Below, one piece after another: positions 58,495-64,000 of a DNA stretch of 64,000 nt. The position numbers and the translations under genes are program-made. Source of the DNA: Leptolyngbya sp. NIES-2104 (GTDB taxonomy: Bacteria > Cyanobacteriota > Cyanobacteriia > Leptolyngbyales > Leptolyngbyaceae); contig NZ_BBWW01000002.1 in assembly GCF_001485215.1 (NCBI RefSeq), positions 159,564-223,563 on the forward strand, in the 5' to 3' direction. Positions within the stretch are counted from its first letter, which is position 1. Every line of letters begins with the position of its first letter. Below the pieces are notes generated by a model. It worked only from the letters and a program-made list of their open reading frames with translations, searched no databases and was not told the DNA's origin.

Positions 58495-61400
58495 ATGGTT
58501 CTGAGCTTTGTTCAATACGATGCTAAATTGCTCCGTCCGCTTGAAATCGCAGCAAAGGAAGTCAATCATACGCTATTAGAGCATTTGATTGAAGTGGAGC
58601 AGCAACGAATGGGAAATTGGGAAGCTCGTTATGTCACCGCGCAAATTTATGAAGGCGTAACCGCAGATGATCTGCGTGCTTTTCGAGATTTAGAACTGCA
58701 ACTAATTTTGGCAAATGGAAAGTGGGGATATTTTACCGATGCCCAGACCGCTGCTTTAGTTCAGCGTCAAGTGGCTCGATCGAGCGATGCGATCGCATAC
58801 GGTAGCCTACTTCTCTCTCATGCCAATGCGTCTACAGTACGATCGCAAGGTAGAATTCTGGTTCTAGATGATACAGCATCGCTCGAAGCAGCAATCGCTC
58901 AACTTTCCAAAATCCGCCAAGCATTGGGAACCAACTTTAGTGAAGCAGATTTACGAGAGGTTCACCAAAAATTAGGAGATTGCTATAGCTTGGTGTCTTC
59001 TAATCTGGCTCATGCTGTTGCTTATTCATCTCATCAAAAACAGGTCAAAGATCCAGACCATTCTCCATTTCAGTTTCGAGCAGGATCACCAGAAATTCCA
59101 GGCGTGATTAAAGGAACCTGTCGAGTGAGTGGGTGGTGCGATCGCTTACAAGTCGCTGCGATTTTGTCTCTTTCATCATTCAAAGCAACCCAACAACTGA
59201 ACGGAGAGAAACCGCTACTTCTGGGCGTACACACTGTTTCTAACTTCTTTTTCGCGAATAAAACCTATGCTGCAACCAGCCAACAAAAACGGGGACTACA
59301 GCCTGCTTTAGTAACCCCCGAAGCGACGCAGCAGGAAGTGTTGCCGGAGCTGGTAGAAAAAGCGATCACAACTGCTCAAGTTCAAGCGACCTCACAAGCA
59401 GCGATCGATTATTATCTGAGCGTCGCAGAACGAAAGCGCAATGTCTTAGATGAGATAGAAGACTCAGAGGACACTGTAGAAGAAACTTACATTGATCCGA
59501 TCTACGAAATTCTCAAAGCTGACCCCTTTCAGCAAATGCAAGGACATCCCAAAGTTTTAGATGCGATCGCAAAAGTTCTGCATCATGAGTGGATGGATGC
59601 GGTAACTGTAGGCGTTTATTCTCCTTCTGCGATCGCTCAACCTCACGCTAATCTCAATCCTTGGGAATGTTGCTTTCGAGAACTACCGCATGGCGCGTTA
59701 GTTTCGCTGTATCGCTCTCCATTGGGAAATATTGCTGGAATCGGCACATTCATCAATAACACAGAGCAACTCAGAGAAACCGACTCAGAAGCCTTTCGAC
59801 AGCAAGGTGTGATCTATCTCAATTCTTGGTCAGCGGCGAATGTTTTGATCACAGATTTTGATGGCGATCGAAACGCGATCGTTTTGGGTTATGTAGCAGT
59901 TTCGCCTGGAGCGACTGTTTACAGCTTACAAGAACAACTGAGAGAATTTTCTGATCCTCGAAGTGCTTATGAAGCAGCACAATCATTATTTCTTACTGCT
60001 GTTCAAGACCCAACGATTTTTACTCCAACTGAATCACCCGTTTTTGTGGCAGAAGTATTGGATAAAAATCGACCCGAAGTCCGTCCGATTTCAGTGAATA
60101 AAGAACCGAAGATCGAGCGGCAAGGGACGATCGAAGAATGCGCCGTTCATGCAGCGAACAATCCGACAGGCATTGTTGCGAACTTGAGCATGAAAATTGA
60201 TTCGCTATATTGGGACATTGCTTATCTCACTCCAGAGCAGCGTCCTGCTTACCTTCAGCAGATTTGTTCGCACTATGCCAAAGTTTTAGAACGCACAGAA
60301 ATTCCTCAGCATGAAGATTATGCCGCAGTGCTATCAAGCGGAGATTTACAGTTTCACGATCGCATCCGGCAGATTGTGAATGAGGGTGGTCAAATCTTTC
60401 AGCTTCCAGAACAGACTCGAATAGAAGCGGCTGGATTAGTTCTTCAAGAAGTTCAAACTCTGTTACGGGACGTTAAAGGAATCATTGCAATGAATTTGCA
60501 GCGGGCTGTAGATTCACCAAAAAGTGCAAGAGAGGTGGCTTGGCATCTCCAGAGTTTTGCAGCCGCGCTGGGAAAGTACAAACAGAACTTGTTGCTGAAC
60601 CATCGCAAGGATACGGATCTATACCAGCCGCTAAAGCCGAAAGAAGCAGTCGAGTCAGCCCATGTCCTTCCTACTAGCACCGTCGATCCGGCAGCACAAA
60701 TTGCAAAGCAGGTGAATCAGCATTACCAGGAAGTGATGTTGACACCTCGAAACCGCGATAGCTTCTTGCCTTTATTTCCAAATCGCGAGCAAGGCGGATT
60801 TAGTGAAATTCAGGCGAAAACAGCTAGATCGTGGATCGATGACTACAATACTGTCATTCAACGAGCTGCGATCGCACAAGAACGAGCAAAAACCGAAGTC
60901 GGTCCCAGTCTTTTGATTCAATCGATCAGCGGTCGCCAGCTTAGAGTCATCAATCTTACAGCCTGTGATCCTCAAGGAATTTCTCCCATTTGGCAAGCGG
61001 CTCGACAAAATACGTTTTTAGAAGTTCGAGTCGGACTCAATCCAGACTGGCAAACAAAAACACAGTTCCCTTATGCGCTCTTCCTCGACTCATCAAAATC
61101 CGTTGGCTTGATTAGCGCAGAATCAGTTCAAGCAAATCAAGCTTGGTTACAACAGGCAAACATCGAAAAAACATTAACTATTTCACCCGATCGGATTGAG
61201 CAATTTGTTTTTGAACCTCACATGACGATCGCGCAAGCTAAGGCAGAAATTACCGCAGCAGTGCAGAAAATTGCTCAACAAGCTGAATTATTAGTTCCTG
61301 CTGAACGCACTTCAATGGCAACCGCACTTTGGCATCAGGGTGGACAGCATTTAGTGATTCAAGCTTTTCATCCAGAGCTATGTCAGCAGATCCAGTCATT

Positions 61401-63774
61401 GCACCTTCAAACCATGATCGTTGTTGGACTGCAACATTCAACTAATTTGCATCGAGGACGAGCATTCTCAAGCGAACCATGCGCGATCGCAGTTGCTGTC
61501 GAAGCCAATTCAGAAAGCCCGATCGCAGGGCGAACCGTACTCCAAGTTGAAGGAAAAACGCTGGCTCCTTTCTCAACCGATAGTTATCAACCGCCGATTG
61601 GAACTCAGGGTGAAGCACGAATCGTGCCAGAAGTTCCGGCGATCGTCAAAGCAATTTTGCCGAATGGGACACCGATTAAAATCAATCAAGTTCAAGCACA
61701 TTACTTTACAAATCAGCTTTGGAAGGATGAAGCAGTTGAACTCGGTATGAAACGACGAGAACGCGAAGGGAGCAAATGGTCTGATCTTGTTCTAACGATG
61801 AGGGACTCGGCTGGACAACTACAAGATTTAGGCATTGTTAGCACCGCAAAAGATAGACAGGCTGTAGAAGCTGCGTTTCGGCAAGTATCGCCTGTCTTAA
61901 AGCGAGAAACGACGATCGCGGTAACGCTTACCTCAGACATTGCTCGACTTGCCACTGTTCATCTCGTTCCCGAAAGCTTGCAGCTACCCAACGCAAACCC
62001 GCTTCAAAAACAGACTGAGCCAACAATGATGCAATCCAAGAATACTTCAGAGCAGTTGTATGCTCAAATTCTCAAGACCGAATATGTTTGGTCAGCAGAA
62101 GCACTGAGCCGATATCTGAAGCCTAATCGAAGCTATGATTACATTCAGTACGAGCGCATCGATCGCCCGAATGCTCCCATCACTCAACGTCTACCGATGT
62201 ACTTTGATGGTGCAATGATGACGCGCATCACGGGCGTTGCCAATAGCTTATCGCCTCAAAGCTCATTCGATAATACGTTCGATGCGATCGCAGCAGGATG
62301 CCTCACCAGTACCCTAAGAAATCATGGACAAATTAGAGCTAACGTTGGAGACATTGTTGCGATCACTGGACAACCCGGACAATCACTTTGGGCAAGGATT
62401 ACAGCAATTCAAACTCTGACTGTTCCATCCACTGGCATCAATTTTCAAGCGATTGAAACTCAATCTACTCAATCCAGTTTACGATCGTCACCCGATCGAA
62501 TCGGATCGCTTGAGCCGCATCAAGTGTTTGTGTTTGGCTCAAATCGACAAGGGATTCATGGAGCAGGAGCCGCGAAGTTAGCAGGACAGTTTGGAGCAGA
62601 GTATGGCAACCCTCAAGGTATTCAAGGACAGGCTTATGCGATCGTCACTAAAGATCTCAATTTAGGAGCGCGGTCAATTCCACTTCCTGAAATCGAAGCT
62701 CAAATCAATCAGTTGATTAACTATGCGCGATCGCATCCAAATCAAGAATTTCTAGTCACCCGAATCGGCTGTGGACTTGGCGGCTATCGGGATAGCGAGA
62801 TTGCTGCACTGTGGATCGCAAAGCCAATCCCCGAAAACGTGAGACTACCTCAGTCTTTTATCGAAGTCATTCAAACTGCGTCTAATCGAACAACAGAGGA
62901 TTCAGTTAAGTTACCTCGATCGAATCCATTAGCAGATTTACCTGCGCTCAATGCTGCAACGGCTCGACAGATGCAGAAAGATATTGCGATGGCAGAAGTT
63001 GCAACTCAATTCATCGGAAAATCCGCCGCTCCAAGTCATACGCCCTCCAGTACTCGAAACTATGAGCTTGCTTGGGGCGGTCGTGCCAACACGGGCTGTT
63101 ATGCTCCAACGGATATCATCATGGTGAGTGGAAGCGGTCCTTGGCGCGGAGTTTCTGACGTATCGATTCAACAAATCTTTCAGACGCACTATCAGCCACT
63201 GTTGGATCAAGCGATCGCGGCTCAGGCTCAGTTCGTCATTGGCAATGCAGCAGGAACCGATCAACTCGTGCAGCAGTATTTACGATTGCAGGGTTATCAC
63301 TTAGAGTGGAATTCGATCAGCGCATCGAGTGGTTATCTTAAAGCAACTTCACCTGCTAACATTGCAACTCCGATCGCAGCAGAATTAGCTCAAGGTACTG
63401 ATACTTTAGTAAAAAATCGTACAAGTTATTGCCCCAGTCGAGGAGATCTTTTTCAGTGGTATCAGGCTTATCAGATGCGTGCTACAACTCACACCAATGA
63501 TCCGCAAAAACTTCAACAAGACTATGCAGGAATGGCATATGTTGAGGCGATTCGACTGCGACAGAAGACCGAGGGGCTGCAAATCAACCAATCTCCCCAA
63601 GCGACGATCCGCAATGCGAGAGGGCAAATCGTAGACCCATCACGCAATGAGTTCCGCAATCCAGCCGTAGTTCTGTCCTCCGAGGATTATCAACGAATGC
63701 AAAAGGCAATTCAGTACCTGCAACATCATCAAACGTCAATCAATCGTGCCGTAGGAGTCTCGCGATCGCCCTGA
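58495..63774 (+). CDS. Giant protein with QDE-1/YonO-like two-barrel RNA polymerase core, GSN/HGxGAA domain and SLOG domain
   Basis: A 1759-residue soluble protein. The N-terminal ~700 residues show the landmark order of single-polypeptide RNA polymerases: RILVLDD, GDCYSLVSS, PFQFRAG (192-197) with K206 in IKGT, SSFKAT, then the second barrel with DFDGD at 454-458, followed by GIVANLSMKID (559-569) and AVDSPKS (672-677). The three aspartates match the metal-binding DxDGD of RNA polymerases. The middle (700-1330) is not recognised. At ~1340-1450 comes VFVFGSNRQGIHGAGAAKLA with TRIGCGLGGY, a domain common in phages. At ~1540-1620 MVSGSGPWRG and VIGNAAGTDQLVQQYLRLQGY look SLOG-like (nucleotide-binding Rossmann). 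Confidence 0.8.
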   Translation: MVLSFVQYDAKLLRPLEIAAKEVNHTLLEHLIEVEQQRMGNWEARYVTAQIYEGVTADDLRAFRDLELQLILANGKWGYFTDAQTAALVQRQVARSSDAIAYGSLLLSHANASTVRSQGRILVLDDTASLEAAIAQLSKIRQALGTNFSEADLREVHQKLGDCYSLVSSNLAHAVAYSSHQKQVKDPDHSPFQFRAGSPEIPGVIKGTCRVSGWCDRLQVAAILSLSSFKATQQLNGEKPLLLGVHTVSNFFFANKTYAATSQQKRGLQPALVTPEATQQEVLPELVEKAITTAQVQATSQAAIDYYLSVAERKRNVLDEIEDSEDTVEETYIDPIYEILKADPFQQMQGHPKVLDAIAKVLHHEWMDAVTVGVYSPSAIAQPHANLNPWECCFRELPHGALVSLYRSPLGNIAGIGTFINNTEQLRETDSEAFRQQGVIYLNSWSAANVLITDFDGDRNAIVLGYVAVSPGATVYSLQEQLREFSDPRSAYEAAQSLFLTAVQDPTIFTPTESPVFVAEVLDKNRPEVRPISVNKEPKIERQGTIEECAVHAANNPTGIVANLSMKIDSLYWDIAYLTPEQRPAYLQQICSHYAKVLERTEIPQHEDYAAVLSSGDLQFHDRIRQIVNEGGQIFQLPEQTRIEAAGLVLQEVQTLLRDVKGIIAMNLQRAVDSPKSAREVAWHLQSFAAALGKYKQNLLLNHRKDTDLYQPLKPKEAVESAHVLPTSTVDPAAQIAKQVNQHYQEVMLTPRNRDSFLPLFPNREQGGFSEIQAKTARSWIDDYNTVIQRAAIAQERAKTEVGPSLLIQSISGRQLRVINLTACDPQGISPIWQAARQNTFLEVRVGLNPDWQTKTQFPYALFLDSSKSVGLISAESVQANQAWLQQANIEKTLTISPDRIEQFVFEPHMTIAQAKAEITAAVQKIAQQAELLVPAERTSMATALWHQGGQHLVIQAFHPELCQQIQSLHLQTMIVVGLQHSTNLHRGRAFSSEPCAIAVAVEANSESPIAGRTVLQVEGKTLAPFSTDSYQPPIGTQGEARIVPEVPAIVKAILPNGTPIKINQVQAHYFTNQLWKDEAVELGMKRREREGSKWSDLVLTMRDSAGQLQDLGIVSTAKDRQAVEAAFRQVSPVLKRETTIAVTLTSDIARLATVHLVPESLQLPNANPLQKQTEPTMMQSKNTSEQLYAQILKTEYVWSAEALSRYLKPNRSYDYIQYERIDRPNAPITQRLPMYFDGAMMTRITGVANSLSPQSSFDNTFDAIAAGCLTSTLRNHGQIRANVGDIVAITGQPGQSLWARITAIQTLTVPSTGINFQAIETQSTQSSLRSSPDRIGSLEPHQVFVFGSNRQGIHGAGAAKLAGQFGAEYGNPQGIQGQAYAIVTKDLNLGARSIPLPEIEAQINQLINYARSHPNQEFLVTRIGCGLGGYRDSEIAALWIAKPIPENVRLPQSFIEVIQTASNRTTEDSVKLPRSNPLADLPALNAATARQMQKDIAMAEVATQFIGKSAAPSHTPSSTRNYELAWGGRANTGCYAPTDIIMVSGSGPWRGVSDVSIQQIFQTHYQPLLDQAIAAQAQFVIGNAAGTDQLVQQYLRLQGYHLEWNSISASSGYLKATSPANIATPIAAELAQGTDTLVKNRTSYCPSRGDLFQWYQAYQMRATTHTNDPQKLQQDYAGMAYVEAIRLRQKTEGLQINQSPQATIRNARGQIVDPSRNEFRNPAVVLSSEDYQRMQKAIQYLQHHQTSINRAVGVSRSP

Positions 63775-64000
63775 TCGAGCAGATCTATTCAAAGGCGACT
63801 CACTACAGCAATCGCTTCACAATTCTGTCACTAATCTTGATCATCAACGTATCACTTTTGTTCTAGTTGGAGTGGCAATCCCTGCGAAACTCCTTCCTAA
63901 TACATCTGTTACAACGCCTTTTAATATTGGTCATTCTATTGCCTTAGAAGGTTTGTCAATTGAGCGTGCAGGAGTTTTGTCTGAAGGATTTTTAAGTTAT
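63773..64000 (+). pseudogene. Fragment of a cyanobacterial AAA-like (AAA_35) ATPase, running past the window
   Basis: The frame from 63773 has no start codon: it follows a TAG in the same frame inside the giant gene's end. It encodes LDHQRITFVLVGVAIPAKLL, then NTSVTTPFNIGHSIALEGLS and IERAGVLSEGFLSY. This resembles the central part of the AAA_35 domain of cyanobacterial ATPases (RLTFVLLGVATPSDLI ... TPFNIG..I.L). The N-terminal P-loop part is missing, so this is probably a truncated gene remnant. Confidence 0.55.

Overview
The window looks like part of a large conjugative plasmid (or an integrated relative) of a filamentous cyanobacterium. The palindrome GCGATCGC and its core CGATCG occur throughout, as is typical of cyanobacterial DNA. 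Several families are cyanobacterial favourites: XisH/XisI, UPF0175, DUF4058, NACHT-HEAT proteins and the Rpn/DUF4351-like protein at the left edge. The mobile-element backbone is a nearly complete type IV secretion system (T4SS), a coupling protein, a MobF relaxase and a ParM/ParR-like partition pair. I found no replication initiator in the window.

Layout. 1-0.75 kb: end of a reverse-strand gene, then a repeat-bearing promoter region. 0.75-17.1 kb: one long + strand transfer operon with pilin-like VirB2, a VirB3-VirB4 fusion, VirB5-, VirB6-, VirB8-, VirB10- and VirB9-like proteins, a peptidoglycan hydrolase, two small exported proteins, the VirD4 coupling protein and three small plasmid proteins. 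No VirB11 was seen. 17.1-22.8 kb: a reverse-strand defence/toxin-antitoxin block (PIN toxins, UPF0175 and VapB antitoxins, a TIR protein, a NACHT-HEAT NTPase). 23.1-23.8 kb: xisH/xisI. 23.9-28.2 kb: relaxase. 28.2-30.7 kb: an iteron-like repeat region followed by parM-like and parR-like genes.

30.7-49 kb carries chromosome-like cargo: hydrolase, ClpP, an ArsR/SRPBCC pair, an AAC(6')-like acetyltransferase, an ECF42-type sigma factor with its DGPF/YCII operon, a HEPN/MNT pair and a MocR regulator. From 41 to 49 kb genes are visibly decaying: one IS5-family insertion, one palindromic mini-element insertion, two genes split by single in-frame TAG codons and one truncated duplicate. 49-52.7 kb holds small plasmid proteins, several with repeated leader motifs or clear terminators. 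52.8-57 kb is a three-gene dynamin-like GTPase cassette.

The most striking gene is at 58.5-63.8 kb. It encodes a 1759-residue protein whose N-terminal half carries, in order, the landmarks of a single-polypeptide two-barrel RNA polymerase of the QDE-1/YonO type: FQFRAG...IKGT, then the catalytic DFDGD, then GIVANLSMKID, then AVDSPKS. This is joined to a C-terminal GSNxxGxHGxGAA domain and an SLOG-like nucleotide-binding domain. Other observations worth testing are: a ~25-residue module shared between the NACHT and TIR proteins; a ~40-residue helical module shared by the relaxase and three small plasmid proteins; a 1.6-kb stretch of the relaxase gene whose alternative frame encodes coiled coils; and two tandem ECF42-type promoters ahead of the DGPF operon.
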